Origin: Bedellia somnulentella
Taxonomy: Eukaryota > Arthropoda > Insecta > Lepidoptera > Bedelliidae
Direction: 5' to 3'
DNA: 64,000 bases
Assembly: GCA_963576735.1 (NCBI GenBank)
Contig: OY755177.1
Location: 9,052,001-9,116,000, forward strand
The position numbers were made by a program, and so were the translations under genes. The notes beneath the pieces were generated by a model. It ran no database searches. It was not told the DNA's origin and saw only the letters and a program-made list of their open reading frames with translations. Below, piece after piece: positions 33,379-44,914 of this stretch (its first letter is position 1; every line of letters begins with the position of its first letter).

Positions 33379-33883
33379 TTGCGAATTCGGAATGCAAAGT
33401 TTTTTTTTGGTATTTATTAAATATTTTTATTCGATAGTAAACACGAAAATAAAAGACTAATTTGAATATTTTCCATTTAAAATGAGTAATTGTAAAGTTA
33501 TGATTTTTTAAAGATTGTTCAACTTTTGTACTTAATGACGTCATCGATCGATAAAATCACGTAGCGACATGCAAATGAAGCGAAATGTTTTATAAAAATG
33601 TTGCTGATTACAAAACATATCACGAATTTGTGATGTCAAATGAAATTATTACGATATTATACTAAACAAACCTATGATTTTCGATATTTTATTAATAAAC
33701 TGCAAAACCGTATGTCTTTGAGACAACATTGAAGGTCAAACACTCTTACAGTTTTTTGATAAAATAACAGTCATCTTAGCTTCAATTCATATAATTTCAA
33801 GAAAATATTGTTTATAACCATAATATCTCGAAATGGTTTTGTAATCAGCATCACTTGAGTAAAACTTTGCATACCGAATTCAA
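33379..33883. repeat. fold-back element candidate
   Basis: Outer arms 'ttgcgaattcggaatgcaaa' (33379 onward) and, reversed, 'ttgaattcggtatgcaaag' (ending 33883) pair with few mismatches. An inner pair TGCTGATTACAAAACA (33602) and its reverse (ending 33850) lies within. About 505 bp; no clear target duplication. Superfamily unknown. Confidence 0.4.
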
Positions 33884-34436
33884 TTTATTACCGATAAACA
33901 AAAACATAACAAATATTTCCTCTTTCTAATATTATGAAAAATGTTCTTTGACTTTTTTCTGGATTTAAGCTACCTCTTTACAATTTTCCAGTAATCTGTT
34001 CAGTTTTTGTGTTTTATTAATAGTGTAACTAAGACGACTTCCGAAGACTTAAGAAGATAAGGTGATTTTCGTTAGTTATTATTTAACAGATGAATTTGGA
34101 TTTCAAAAGTATAAAATATAATCATTTAAAGACAGCTGCAGTACGAAATCTTTCTACCTATTAAAATAAGACTCATTATTATACTTCGTCAAAAGCCTTT
34201 ACGATTTGGCTCAGGAAACAGCGATTTTAGTTATGTAAAAACATGTGCGTTGATTACACACGCGCCGCGCTTTTGACATGCTAATGTTATTGTCACTTCC
34301 ACTAATTAATTATATTGTTCTTTCCGTTTCGATAAAAGCAATCCCCATAGATTAGTCGTTACGTTAATAACTTTTAACTGTAAAAGCATCGGTATTCATG
34401 GGAGATTGGTTTGTTTGGTAACATATCTTATTCAGC
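33884..34436. other. no gene seen
   Basis: AT-rich, nothing recognised. Confidence 0.3.
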
Positions 34437-34534
34437 ACTGTGTAGTGTCGGCTTAGAATAGCACTAACCCGAAATGGGTTAAAAAAAAACATGAATGATT
34501 GTAAGAGGCGACCAAGGGTATTGGGGCTTTTAAC
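34437..34534 (+). repeat. SINE A head fragment
   Basis: 'gtgtagtgtcggcttagaat' to 'taagaggcgaccaagggtat' and 'ggggctttta'. The 3' half is missing. Confidence 0.7.
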
Positions 34535-34885
34535 ACTAGAAAGACTAAAAAGACTAAAAGATAACTAGGCCACAACAATAGCTCGAAGTATCATTGCTAT
34601 TTGCTATGCTTGAGGCGAGGTGGCTATGGTGCAAAAAATATTCAAAAAATGAGCTATGGTACTCCAAAAAAACAAAGAGTCTACACTTTCTTCTTTTCGA
34701 TCTTCTACTCAGAATTCGGAAACTCGGCAAAGGCGAGAATTGTATGTACAAAAGTTCAAAAATAAAACTAATACACTCGTACACATGTAAAAAGCCACTT
34801 TGCGGCTCTTGTAATGTAAACAAAATGTCAAAATGTAAAACATTGTGTTTAAATATTATAATTAATCATACATTAAATTAAGTTT
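34535..34885. other. no gene seen
   Basis: Overlapping short frames on both strands (34554-34881) show no domain. Probably unique non-coding DNA between two SINE A copies. Confidence 0.3.
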
Positions 34886-35132
34886 TGCTGTGTAGTGTCG
34901 GCTAAGAATAGCACTAACCCGTTTCTACCGATGGGTGTACGTAAGAGGCGACTAACGGTATTGGGGCTTTCAAGGGATTTTTGGGCGATTCGGTTAGAGA
35001 TCCATCACCAATAACCTTTACTTTACCATCTTTTCCCCACTCAATTTTCCAAAAGTGGCTGAGGAATTTCTAATTCCTTAGCTCTGGCTACCCCTTCTAG
35101 GTATTTAAAGCCGTGAGTATAGGTATGTATGT
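34886..35132 (+). repeat. SINE A copy, complete
   Basis: Head 'gctgtgtagtgtcggctaag', middle 'gggcgattcggttagagatc', tail 'ccgtgagtataggtatgtat'. Confidence 0.85.
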
Positions 35133-36168
35133 AAAAATAATTAGCTATCATAGTCCAGTAAAACTCAAGGAGGCTAAATTTTATTAGTATTAGCAAGCTT
35201 CAACCACTTGGGCTGCGAATAAATGGTAGAATTGCATCTACGAGATTTTTCAACTAGCAAAGTTATTTAAGCTGTTTTTCTTTTTAAGGTGCGGTTTTAA
35301 TGGAAGTACGGGTCAGTTTTGTAGTGATGCGAATTTAGCGATGACAATAGTTTAATTGTGACTTCTTACGTTTTCCTGCAGTTGGTAACATAGGTATTTC
35401 AAGAATAGAAACGAAATTCTGTAGAGTTTCTAGACACTGTAGATAGGTCTACAGTATGACAATTTTATTACCAAGAAAATATAGCATATTGTGTAAGTAA
35501 TACCTATGTATCAATCAAAATGGCCTAACCGATCAGCCCGATGATGATACTCTGGGTCGGAACCTATGGTGGAGGCTCCGCTGATAATTAAACGGTCCTC
35601 AGTTCGTCCGCCCAAATACCAATAAGCAAATTACTCACCAGGAGGAGCAGGCTTTTCCACAGCACGAGTGGATATTGACAGCAAACGATAGGTATATTTC
35701 ACACTACACGGCGGTCGACCCAGCTGGAGACGTTATATTCAGCAACACGTGTGTTCACACACACACGTTCGGGTTAAAGGTTATTGCACAGATATTAGCT
35801 TAACACAAATAGTTCGAAAATAACTGAAAAGTTCTTGATAGAATATTATTTTTTCTCGCCGGCAATTTAAATCGCTGCACACGCACGGAAGCAGCCATTA
35901 CACTCGTCGCGGTAGCCAATAGGAAACCTTCACTGGCGTGCCCTTTACATCGCGCGTTGCTGATTGGTTGAGCGAGCGAACGAATATTTGTCATATTTTA
36001 TTTGGCGTCAAATTCGAATATAGAACATTGACGATACAATCAACCATAGATTTAGTATGCTATACTTATTATAAAGTGATACATCCATAAAGTACTGTCT
36101 TGGCTAACTCCATATCTTTTCGAAATGGTAGTATAAAGAAGATACGGGAGCTTTTTATTATTTTATTT
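35133..36168. other. unassigned; GC-richer island with CCAAT boxes
   Basis: The part 35850-35990 is GC-richer and has a CCAAT (gccaatagg) and an inverted CCAAT (gattggttg). It could be an old promoter. The adjacent short frames have no family signal. Confidence 0.3.
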
Positions 36169-36775
36169 ATCTATACTATAATATTATAAAGAGGAAAGGT
36201 TTGATTTTTTGTTTGTTTGTTTGTTTGAATTGAATAGGCTCCAAAACTACTGGACGGATTTGAAAAATTCTTTCACTGTTTTAATGCTACACTATTCCCG
36301 AGTGACATAGGCTATATTTCATTTTCAAAAAAATTAGGGATCCCTACGTAAACTTCAAAAATGTAACCCAAGGTGTTAAAGAAATACCAAAAAAAATCCT
36401 TACATCGCGTGCGCTGCGAAAACTATTGAAAATAGAATAAAATTATGTACTACAATTTTATAGAACACATCATTATCTAAAAAAAATGCCCCGACAGCAT
36501 GTCTCTAACTATTATAGTTATCTCACAACAAGCGTCATTATATAAAATTATTTAAAATTAAATTAAAATCCTGCTTTAGAAAAGGCTCTTTATTTGTACC
36601 TATCTAATCCTTATAAAAAAACGTATATATTATTTCAGACTACTTCAATACCCTTATACTACTTTTTGAATTATTCAATTCGAACATTCCATTCGAAAGT
36701 TATCTCGAATTAAAAAAATAGATAAAACTCCGCTCGATTAGCTATGCATAGTAAGTTGTTGCAGGCGTCACGAAG

Positions 36776-37135
36776 GGGTACGGGAGGCTGCTTATCAAAG
36801 AGTTAAAGCAAAATTTAATTGTAGCGACTATTATCACTGGCCCAGCAGCCGGTCAATTAGCTCATATACCGAGGATACCGATGATCCCAACTGATCTGCC
36901 AATTCCATTTAAACGGCTACAATTTCCGGTTAAAACATCTTTTGCTTTAACAATTAGTAAGTTCCAAGGCCAAACCTTCAAATTAGTAGGGATTGACCTG
37001 CGAAAGAATTGTTTTACTCACGGTCAACTGTACGTTGGCCTGTCGCGGGTGGGAGCTCCTGAACATCAATTTATTTTGCTGCCCCAAAATACAACAACGT
37101 CAAATATTGTTTACAGGGAAGCTCTAACTCTATAA
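36776..37135 (+). pseudogene. Helitron Rep/helicase, C-terminal fragment
   Basis: The frame reads '...GYGRLLIKEL', 'ITGPAAGQLAHIPRIPMIP', then from the Met at 36881 'RLQFPVKTSFALTISKFQGQ' and 'CFTHGQLYVGLSR' to a stop at 37135. This is motif V/VI of the PIF1-family SF1 helicase at the end of Helitron transposases (typically 'FAMTINKSQGQTL' and 'HGQLYVACSRV'). The wild-type enzyme joins a HUH nuclease to the helicase for rolling-circle-like transposition. Here about 120 residues remain; the rest is deleted. Confidence 0.85.
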
Positions 37136-37221
37136 ATTGAATGGCTTTTGATGTAATTACTCATGAAAATAAAAAAAATAAAAAAATATATATAAATATA
37201 AATACAAAAAAATATAACATA

Positions 37222-37723
37222 CATACATACATATACTCACGGCTTTAAATCCCTAGAAGGGGTAGCCAGAGCTAAGGAATCAGAAATTCCTCAGCCACTT
37301 TTGGAAGTCTGCTGTGTAGTGTCGGCTTAGAATAGCACTACCCCATTTCTTCCGTTGGGTGTACGTAAGAGGCGACTAACGGTATTGGGGCTTTTAAGGG
37401 ATTTTGGACGATGCGGTTGGAGACCCATCACCAACAACCTTTATTTTACCATCTTTTCCCCACACAACTTCCAAAAGTGGCTGAGGAATTTCTAATTCCT
37501 TAGCTCTGGCTACCCCTTCTAGAGATTTATAGCCGTGAGTATATGTATGTATGTACTTTTGGAAGTTGTGTGGGGAAAAGATGGTGAAATAAAGGTTGTT
37601 GGTGATGGGTCACCAACCGCATCGCCCAAAAATCCCTCAAAAGCCCCAAAACCGTTAGTCGCCTCTTACGTACACCCACCGGAAGAAATGGGGTAGTGCT
37701 ATTCTAAGCCGACACTACACAGC
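37222..37723 (-). mobile_element. SINE A in the Helitron relic, itself split by another SINE A
   Basis: Flanked by a perfect 16-bp duplication AAAAAAATATAACATA at 37206-37221 and 37724-37739. The left part is the tail half and the right part (37567-37723) the head half. Confidence 0.85.
37309..37554 (+). mobile_element. SINE A inserted within a SINE A
   Basis: A complete copy in the opposite orientation to its host, bounded by a perfect 12-bp duplication ACTTTTGGAAGT at 37297-37308 and 37555-37566. Confidence 0.9.
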
Positions 37724-37852
37724 AAAAAAATATAACATAGTTTAAAACTTAAAAAAAATATGTTAAAATAATAATACGTAATATGTAATAAAATGAAAAA
37801 CAAAATGTTAATGATAATTCATGCCCGAGCGAAGCCGGGACGGGCTGCTATT

Positions 37853-38167
37853 CATTCATAAACATAACCATTACAGATTTAAATCCAATGAGGGGTTTTC
37901 TTTTTGAGAAATAAAAAAACAACATAGTTTCCTTGAGCTCTGTAGATGGCGTTGATGAATAAAATAAACCATTTTGTACCAAGTTTCTTAGTTCGAGTTA
38001 TAATGGTCGTATTAGTACGGACAGTAACTATTGATTTTCGGGTCTTTAATCGCGTGTTATAACATGCGTTTAGTTTTATAATAGTGGTTTTAATTGTAAT
38101 GTTCAATCGCGAAATTTTAAAAAAAACTAAGTACGAATAGTAGTTTTGTGCTGCGGGGCGGAGGCCC
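37853..38167. other. no gene seen
   Basis: AT-rich except 'gctgcggggcggaggcccgg' near 38150, which may be the end of the tRNA-headed SINE that continues at 38840. Confidence 0.3.
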
Positions 38168-38171
38168 GGTG

Positions 38172-38835
38172 GGTAGGCATGGCAATGATTGCTACTTTTA
38201 ATTCATAATCATTTGGTGCTATTGCTAAAATTTATCATATGATTTTTAACAATTATGATATTTCGTACTTTTTGCTACATACAATATGCATATGATTGTA
38301 CATTATAATTTATGATAAGGATAAGGTTGCAGTTCAAATAGAGGTCGTCATTTTTGTAGTTACGTTTAAGCAAAAATATTTTAATCATTAAATATTTTTT
38401 ATATACATTTGATATTGCCATAATTCAATTAAACTTTATATAAGTTTTATTTTTGTTGTAGTTGGTTGTAGAAATAAAAGAATAATAAGTGGGTGATATT
38501 TCTGTTAGTTCAACAGAACATGTGCCTTTTCAAAAGCTATAAATTTTATAACGAATATATACTTATCTCTATTTCAATAAGGCATATGTATTATAACAAT
38601 ACATTGATTGTATTATTTTCTTGGTATTTTCCTAAGTATGTTGTAAAGTCCTTCTATTATAAAGTGAGTAGTAAAGGTGATTGTAAATTAAAATTTGTAA
38701 AAGATGAAACCAAATAGATAGGACCAAATAGGAATGATTAGTAGCAACCTTTCTAAATGCTATTACCATATGACATATGTTTATTAAAATCATATGATTA
38801 ATCATATGCTACTTGTGAAATGTTCCATGCCTACC
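38172..38835. mobile_element. candidate TIR element inserted in a SINE
   Basis: Ends GGTAGGCATGG and CCATGCCTACC are perfect 11-bp inverted repeats, flanked by GGTG at 38168-38171 and 38836-38839. The interior is AT-rich with several 'catatgat' words, and its frames look non-coding. The short duplication makes this tentative. Confidence 0.45.
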
Positions 38836-38839
38836 GGTG

Positions 38840-39055
38840 GGTGCTGCTCCCTACACTGACCGTTGGTGATGGTGGGTGAGTTTGCAGCAGAAATTGCTCG
38901 GGAATATGGGGATTGTCCGAGTTCTAGCTTATTATTCTTACCTAACACAACAACTTTACTTTTTACTAATTGCTTGTGTCCTTTGAGTTTTGATCCCGGG
39001 TCTCTCGAATGTTCAGAGAGTTTAAATTTACCACTACGCCACATAGACGCTAACG
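38840..39055 (-). repeat. tRNA-headed SINE
   Basis: On the minus strand the head reads 'tatgtggcgtagtggtaaat' (A-box-like TGGCGTAGTGG) and 'gacccgggatcaaaactc' (weak B box). The body runs leftwards through 'accatcaccaacggtcagtg' to 'gggagcagcaccc'. Its end may be across the insert at 38172-38835. Confidence 0.55.
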
Positions 39056-39289
39056 TCGTCGGCAAATTTTGAATATCCTTTATTTTCTTAGTCTTGCTAT
39101 TGACAAACAATTGAATTTACTCCCGCTACTGCTGCATAATCCAGCATTTTTATACCCTTCAAATTTTGAGCGCCAAAATCCACAATTCAATGTAAAATGA
39201 AAAATAGTGACTAAAGATAAAATTGCAAGTAAGTAAATGATTCGAAAAGTGCACCGAGTTATGGTATGAACTACAGGTTAAAGCGCGAA

Positions 39290-39756
39290 ATATTCAACTT
39301 GTTACGTATCTTGAAAAACATCGATACCACGGTTTAAAAAAACACCCAGCGCCATCTATTGCATACCTCAAGAACTAATGTAACGTTAATGCTTAAACCA
39401 ATTAGTAATTCGTTTATTTATAGTTATTTCAGGATAAGTAGATATGAAAAAAACTGTCTACACAATAAAACAAATTGTACGTCATCCCTCGGGAATTCTT
39501 CATTTTCAAGGATACATTATCGTATCATTTAGCTTCTAAATTGACAGGTTTATATTCGTTTGCAATATATTACCTTGTTTTAAACGACACACAGCGCCAT
39601 CTCCAATCCATCCAGCAAGCAATATTTTAGTACTCCCTCGGGAATATATTTTTTCCGGGATAAAAAGTATCCTATCGGTTCAGTAGTTACAGCGTGAAAG
39701 CGGCACAAATAAACAAACAAACAAACTCACTTTCCAATTTATAATATTAGTATGGA
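39290..39756 (-). mobile_element. Helitron-type 5' end, old copy
   Basis: On the minus strand the sequence starts TCCATACTAATATTATAAAT, followed by a GTTT repeat and 'gctgtaactactgaaccgat', a common 5' end of lepidopteran non-autonomous Helitrons. The 3' hairpin end was not found. Internal 'cagcgccatct' occurs twice (39350 and 39592). Confidence 0.5.
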
Positions 39757-40154
39757 TGGATATTAGTATGGATAACACACATATTTTACTTTAAGACAAT
39801 ACATTTGTAACTGATTTATAACTTTATAACACATGAATACGAACGACAATACGAAGAAAAAGGAGGTTAAAAACATAATCTACACAAATTAATCTTACAT
39901 CGCATAACACAGAAAATATAAAGCCACGCAAATATAAAGGAACTGGAAAATATGTCCGTTGTTATGGTATTTTTATAGTATATTCTTACAGTTCGTCATG
40001 TCTGTTCATTTATTTCCGAAATTATTGTGATTACATAGGTGATTTTTTTCTCCTAGATGTCAACCACTGTTAACACGCATTCTTCAAAAACCGTCTGGTC
40101 TACAATATAATAATATAAAATTAGGATTAAGTTTCTTCAATAATATTTTCTCAA
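39757..40154. other. no gene seen
   Basis: AT-rich, nothing recognised. Confidence 0.3.
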
Positions 40155-40460
40155 ACTCAAGACTTAAACTCCGCATTGCCCAAAAATCACTTAAAATGGC
40201 CCTAGGTCCTACCAAGTCAAGTCGCTTCTTAAGAACACCTGCCGAAAGAAATGGGGTAGTGCTATTCTAAACCGACAATACAAACTAGCACTACCCCATT
40301 TCTTTCCGTAGGTGTTCGTAAGAGGCGGCTAAGGGCATAGGGCCTATTTAAATGATTTTTGGGCCATGCGGTTGGAGAGACCCATCACGAAAAACAATCA
40401 TTTCCCCACTCAACTTCCAAAAGTGGCTGAGGAATTTCTTATTCCGAAGTTCGGGAATTA
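40155..40460. repeat. two SINE A fragments head to head
   Basis: The left copy (40155-40280) is reversed ('aaaaatcacttaaaatggcc', 'gggtagtgctattctaaacc'). The right copy (from 40287) is forward ('agcactaccccatttcttt', 'gccatgcggttggagag', 'aaaagtggctgaggaatttc'). Confidence 0.7.
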
Positions 40461-40877
40461 ACGAAAAGACAAATAAGAAGTTTTGTTGTTAACATATCAC
40501 ATAAACAAATCTTCTCTGTGACAATAGAAACTTTCTGCATACAACTGAATTAAAAGTTACATCCAATTTATGGAAAGAACCTGTCGTATTCAAATCGAGC
40601 AAATAAAGTCTAAGGTACTTTGCAGTCAATTCGAATAAGTTCAGAAACTGCACCTGTTCAGACTTGGTTGCTACATTTCTATTCGATCGGAAATTCAATC
40701 ATGTATCTACTTGTACTGCGTAATACCTCCTTCTGCTCGCATATAGGACCTGCTTCAACGCAAAGTAGAGTGGAGTTTGAAAATAAGGTGTTTAAGTTAA
40801 AGTAACGTTTAAGTATAGAATGAAATTGTTACGACCTTGTATTATATTACAATACAGTTTGCTTAAACACAACAAAT
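40461..40877. other. no gene seen
   Basis: Short frames in both directions without domains. Nothing recognised. Confidence 0.3.
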
Positions 40878-41186
40878 TTCGACACAGGCGGGATTCGAAC
40901 CCGCGACCTCGGGTATACGCCCCCGTGTCGCTCTTGCCAATTGAATTAGTAAAAAATTCGGAGGTAGGAAACGCAAACACTACTAAAACGTGTAAAAGAA
41001 ATAAAGGATAGAAGAATTTCGCGCTGGCAGCCATTGACACGGTAGCTCAATTGGCAAGAGCGACGGGGGCGTATACCCGAGGTCGCGGGTTCGAATCCCG
41101 CCTGTGACGAAATTTTTCTTTACTTTATTTATTGTTTATTTATTAGTAATAATCCCCACATGAGGTTTTCATGAACAAAAAGATTT
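40878..41186. repeat. tRNA-like palindromic element (family E, copy 3)
   Basis: A minus-strand tRNA-like segment (about 40880-40945) and a plus-strand one (about 41035-41109) face each other across a spacer of about 90 bp (attcggaggtaggaaacgca...). The right side continues with 'aaatttttctttactttat' and 'cacatgaggttttcatgaac', as at 3960. The right tRNA-like segment has good D and T arms but a poor anticodon stem. Confidence 0.7.
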
Positions 41187-41204
41187 AGACTTAGAAAAAA
41201 TTCT

Positions 41205-41535
41205 GTAAAAAAGCGGCTTTTTCTTAGCTTATCTTATAGGGAATGATAAAAGAAGCGAGTAAGCTCTCATGAAAACATCCTCTCCGAAGCTCCGTTTTCG
41301 AGATATCGCCGTTCAAAGGGTGCTTCCAAAGACAGTCTAATTTCATCGATAAAAAAAAATAACTCGCGAAGGGCTGTTTTTCTGAGCGCATCAGATAGGG
41401 AATAGCAATAGAAACAAAAAAGTTCGGAGCATCCATCTCGGCCCGACGCTGCATTCTTGAGATATAGGCTACCGAAGGTGTGTTGAAAATGTATGAAATA
41501 AACAATTAGACGAATTTATGAAAAAAAATAACCCA
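41205..41535 (-). repeat. left arm of a ~310-bp inverted repeat ('atatctc' modules)
   Basis: Reverse complement of 49057-49362 with only scattered differences by eye ('tctccgaagctccg', 'gatatcgccgttcaaagg', 'cagtctaatttcatcgata', 'aggctaccgaaggtgtgttg'). Together the arms enclose the LINE at 41628-47815. Confidence 0.8.
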
Positions 41536-42085
41536 GATTCAGAACTCAGTTCTCAGTTTCGCCATCACACACAGCCGTTAATATAATGGCCGCGCGGTTT
41601 GGCGCCCAGTTATATTGTTTTTCCGAAATAATAATAATAATCTTTATTTACTTCACATGAAAAAAGAAAAACTTCACAATTCTCAACATGATGATGTACA
41701 TGAAAACTCTATACAATACAACAGTGACGTAGTGATTAATTGTGGCCTCACGCTAGGCAAATCCTGTGTTGTGAGAACCCTTTTTTACGATTACCGTTAC
41801 ATTGTGGTTGCAGCTGTATCTTGACCAATATTTTACTTAAATACTAAATTAATTAGATATAATCTTATCATCTATAATAAACTTAAAGAACTAAATACAT
41901 GAAAAATAGAATAAATATGTTATTGAATAGTGTAAGATAAGTAAATATATAAACAATAATACATTATGAAATGGAATATTACCATTTACCTTCTTTCTAT
42001 ATAATAAAGATATGTATATGTAATTTGATTATTGTGCGTTATTATAAATTATTACTTCTGTTTCATCATATGTTAGATTGTCTAA

Positions 42086-43110
42086 CAGCCGAATACTCAA
42101 ACGTCAATTAAATATTTAATGGCATCTTAAACTATTGAGACGCCGTTAAACTCAAAATTCGTATACTCAAATGTGAGTTAAAAGCTTCTGTTAAATTTAA
42201 GTGGAACTTAAAATAAGTTGTAGTTAAACATAAATCAGCGAAAAATTCGAATACTCAAACGCAAATTAACGCGATTTATCTGTCAAACCAACTGTCAAAT
42301 CGAGTTGAGTAGGTGTTACAATTGAGAGTGGTCGCGAGGTCTTTTAAATCGTAATAAATATCAGTGAAGTAAAGTGAAAAATGTCCTTATCATCATTATC
42401 CTCTTTGTCAGATGACGAAAGAAATTTGGTTTTGAAATATTGTTGTTTTGCATTGGTAATTTTTTCATTGGGTTTTCTTCCTTTTGATCTAATGAAGTTG
42501 TGGAAAATAAAGCATCTGTGATACGTAAATTATGTGAACAGTTTTCTAAATAATGTATTTCGGATTTGAAATATTCGAATTTACGAAATGTTACCATTGT
42601 AAAGATAAGAAAATTTTGAGACTGATTAACAGACACTAATTGAACATTCAATGTTGAAAAAAAATTTATAAACTTTAAAAACCGCAAAAGGCAATGTTTT
42701 TATTTTGTAACTATTTAACGTTTCATTCTACGACAAACAATTGAAAAAAAGCACGTTAAAAATGTTGTTTAGTACAAAAGTAGGTGAAAAATGTAGTACA
42801 ATAATGTATGTTTATTTAATAATATTAGTGTTTATGATTAATTTAACTTGATTTTTAAGATAAACTTAATATTTCAGCATAACACAAAAAAAAATATTGA
42901 ATAAGTTTTGCGTATAACGGATAAACAACATAAGTTATTATATTTTGTAAATGAAAACAGAGTTGATCTTTAGTTAACGGCTTCTCAGCTGATCATGGTA
43001 TCAAATTGGTTAAAAGACGTTTGTGTATATCACTTAAATTTAACAGCTGCTCAAATTTGAATGCTCCTCAACTAACTGATCGATTTGACTGACGTTTCAG
43101 TATTCGGCTG
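42086..43110. mobile_element. PIF/Harbinger-like element inserted in LINE ORF2
   Basis: Inverted ends CAGCCGAATACTCAAACGTCA and, reversed, CAGCCGAATACTGAAACGTCA, flanked by TAA at 42083-42085 and 43111-43113. Deleting the 1025 bp plus one TAA restores the LINE reading frame, which then runs about 17 more codons to a stop, confirming the boundaries. A 3-bp TWA duplication fits PIF/Harbinger. A short plus-strand frame beginning 'MSLSSLSSLSDDERNLVLKY' at 42381 could be the start of a lost transposase. Confidence 0.75.
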
Positions 43111-44390
43111 TAAGATGTTTAATATACTGTTTTTGACTTCAGTAACAGTTTTGTTTTTAAAGTCTGTTAACTTAGCAAATTTATTATAGACGTGAAACTT
43201 TAGGAAATTGTTTTGCCTACAAGCAAAAGCTGTTCTCACGCGAGGCATAGGTACTTGGTATACTCGTTTCTTTAATAATGAGTTGTAGATAGCTGATGAT
43301 AATACACTTTTATGAGCCTGTAGTATTAATTTCAGTATAAACAATTTCCTTATACTAAGCAATTTCCAGTCCGCATATAGTTGTGAAGTTGGGTATCGCT
43401 GTTTAACTTTAAGCATAACTTTTAAGATACATCGTTGAGCTATTTCAGCTTCCCTTAATTTAGTTTTTGCGGCTCCTCCCCATATGGTGATTCCATACGT
43501 AATAACCGACTGACAAATAACTATATAAATCATTCTTAAAACTTCTGGATCACAACAATGTCTGAGAGATTTCATGATATTAATCATTTTCCTAATTCTA
43601 TTAGACAATGTGTGGATATGTTCCTCAAAAGATAGTCGCTGATCTAAAGTTATGCCTAGATATTTGATATTTGCAGTACTAGTTATACCCAGGCAGTCAC
43701 AACTATTTACAAAGATATTATTATTATTAATATTGGAACATTTGGGCACTTTAATATTGGGCATTACATTAGGAGCTGTTGTTTTTGTTTTAAAAAATGT
43801 TACAAACTTAGTTTTTTCTATATTAAGCGACAATAAGTTTTCATCCAACCAATACCCCAGTTTAGTCATTTCTATTTCTGCTTTAATAAAAATGTTTGAC
43901 CATTTAGTATCTCTAAAAACTATGGCTGTATCGTCTGCATAACAAAAAGAAGTGACGTCATTCATACTTTTATCTAAATCATTTATGTATATTATAAATA
44001 ACGTTGGCCCCAATATGCTCCCTTGGGGAACACCGAAATCTACATTTTTTAAGTTGCTTGTGCTACTACCAACTTTGAGGCATTGTTTTCTTTGATTAAG
44101 ATACGATTTCAGCCAGTCAAGAGCCGTACCTCTGATGCCATAATATTTTAGTTTTCTTATTAATATGTCACGTGATATCGTATCAAATGCCTTTGCTAAA
44201 TCTAAGAATACTGCTAAACAAACTTCACCATTGTCCAAGATTTGAGACACAAGTTTGGTGAGCTCGCTTACAGCATCTACAGCTGACTTACTTTTTCTAA
44301 ATCCAAATTGATTTTTACTAAAAAGACCTTCCTGTTCTAAATAATTGGTTAATCTCTTATTTATAATTTTTTCCAGTATCTTTGACAATG
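43111..44390 (-). pseudogene. LINE ORF2, reverse transcriptase half
   Basis: Read leftwards from 44388: 'SKILEKIINKRLTNYL' (start of RT), 'LAVFLDLAKAFD' (first catalytic Asp), 'GIRGTALDWLKSYL', 'GVPQGSILGPTLF', 'CYADDTAIVF' (catalytic DD), 'KYLGITLD', then the thumb and C-terminus. The frame up to the element boundary is open. Immediately 5' of it, the block that should carry 'K.GDR...NYRPISLL' is missing: the upstream frame stops shortly after 'FPESWKIACI' (about 44400-44440), which points to a small deletion with a frame change. The RT is thus cut off from the endonuclease half even apart from the SINE. Confidence 0.85.
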
Positions 44391-44529
44391 ATGGCAGTAA
44401 ATATGTAATTATGGATAGGACATAATGCAGGCTATTTTCCAGGATTCTGGGAACTGACCGCTAGACATGCTTTGGTTTATGATGTGTGTTATTGGTTTTA
44501 ATAAGAATCTACCTATTTTTTTTCATATA

Positions 44530-44914
44530 TAAACATAAACGTTACATAATCATAAACGTTCACGCCGAATATCCCCGAAGGGATTGGCAGAGGTACTAAT
44601 ACTTCTGAACATCACGTGACTTTGTCACCTGGTGTTCAGAGTACCCACGTTTTGCATGGACAGTGTACTCACGTGATAGGGGGCAGGCCTATCGCCGTTT
44701 TGTACGAATACACTGTCACATGACTAAGTACAACTCAGTCATGTGGGTTTCCTCACGATGTTTTCCCTCACCGTTAACAACCGTGATAAATTAACCACAC
44801 ATATGTCCTTAGAAAAGACAAATTGGTGTAGGCCCGACCCGGGATTTGAACACTAGTCGCTTGCACGAGAACCGAGTGTTCTACCCACTGGGCTATCACG
44901 GTTACGGTTACGGT
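44530..44914 (-). mobile_element. SINE B inserted in LINE ORF2
   Basis: The tail 'cataaacgttcacgccgaat' is at the left and the tRNA-like head (minus strand: gtgatagcccagtgggtaga, gtgttcaaatcccgggtcg) at the right. It is very similar to the copy at 6438. Extra ccgtaa repeats precede the head. Flanks 'tattaaaaaa' and 'tatgaaaaaa' (minus strand) may be a degraded duplication. Confidence 0.8.

Larger units (their letters stand above)
36170..37852 (+). mobile_element. relic of an autonomous Helitron
   Basis: The 5' end TCTATACTATAATATTATAA follows an A. The 3' end is a hairpin 'gcccgagcgaagccgggacg' followed by 'ggctgCTAt', one base off the expected CTAG. Between them remain the C-terminus of the helicase (36776-37135) and nested SINE A copies (37222-37723). 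Most of the Rep/helicase gene is deleted. Its end sequences resemble but differ from Helitron C. Confidence 0.75.

Noticed and set aside
34554..34881. two overlapping 89-95-residue frames
   Set aside because: Opposite strands, no family signal, flanked by SINE fragments.
35850..35990. host promoter with CCAAT boxes
   Set aside because: No exon or transcript start could be found next to it; composition alone is weak evidence.
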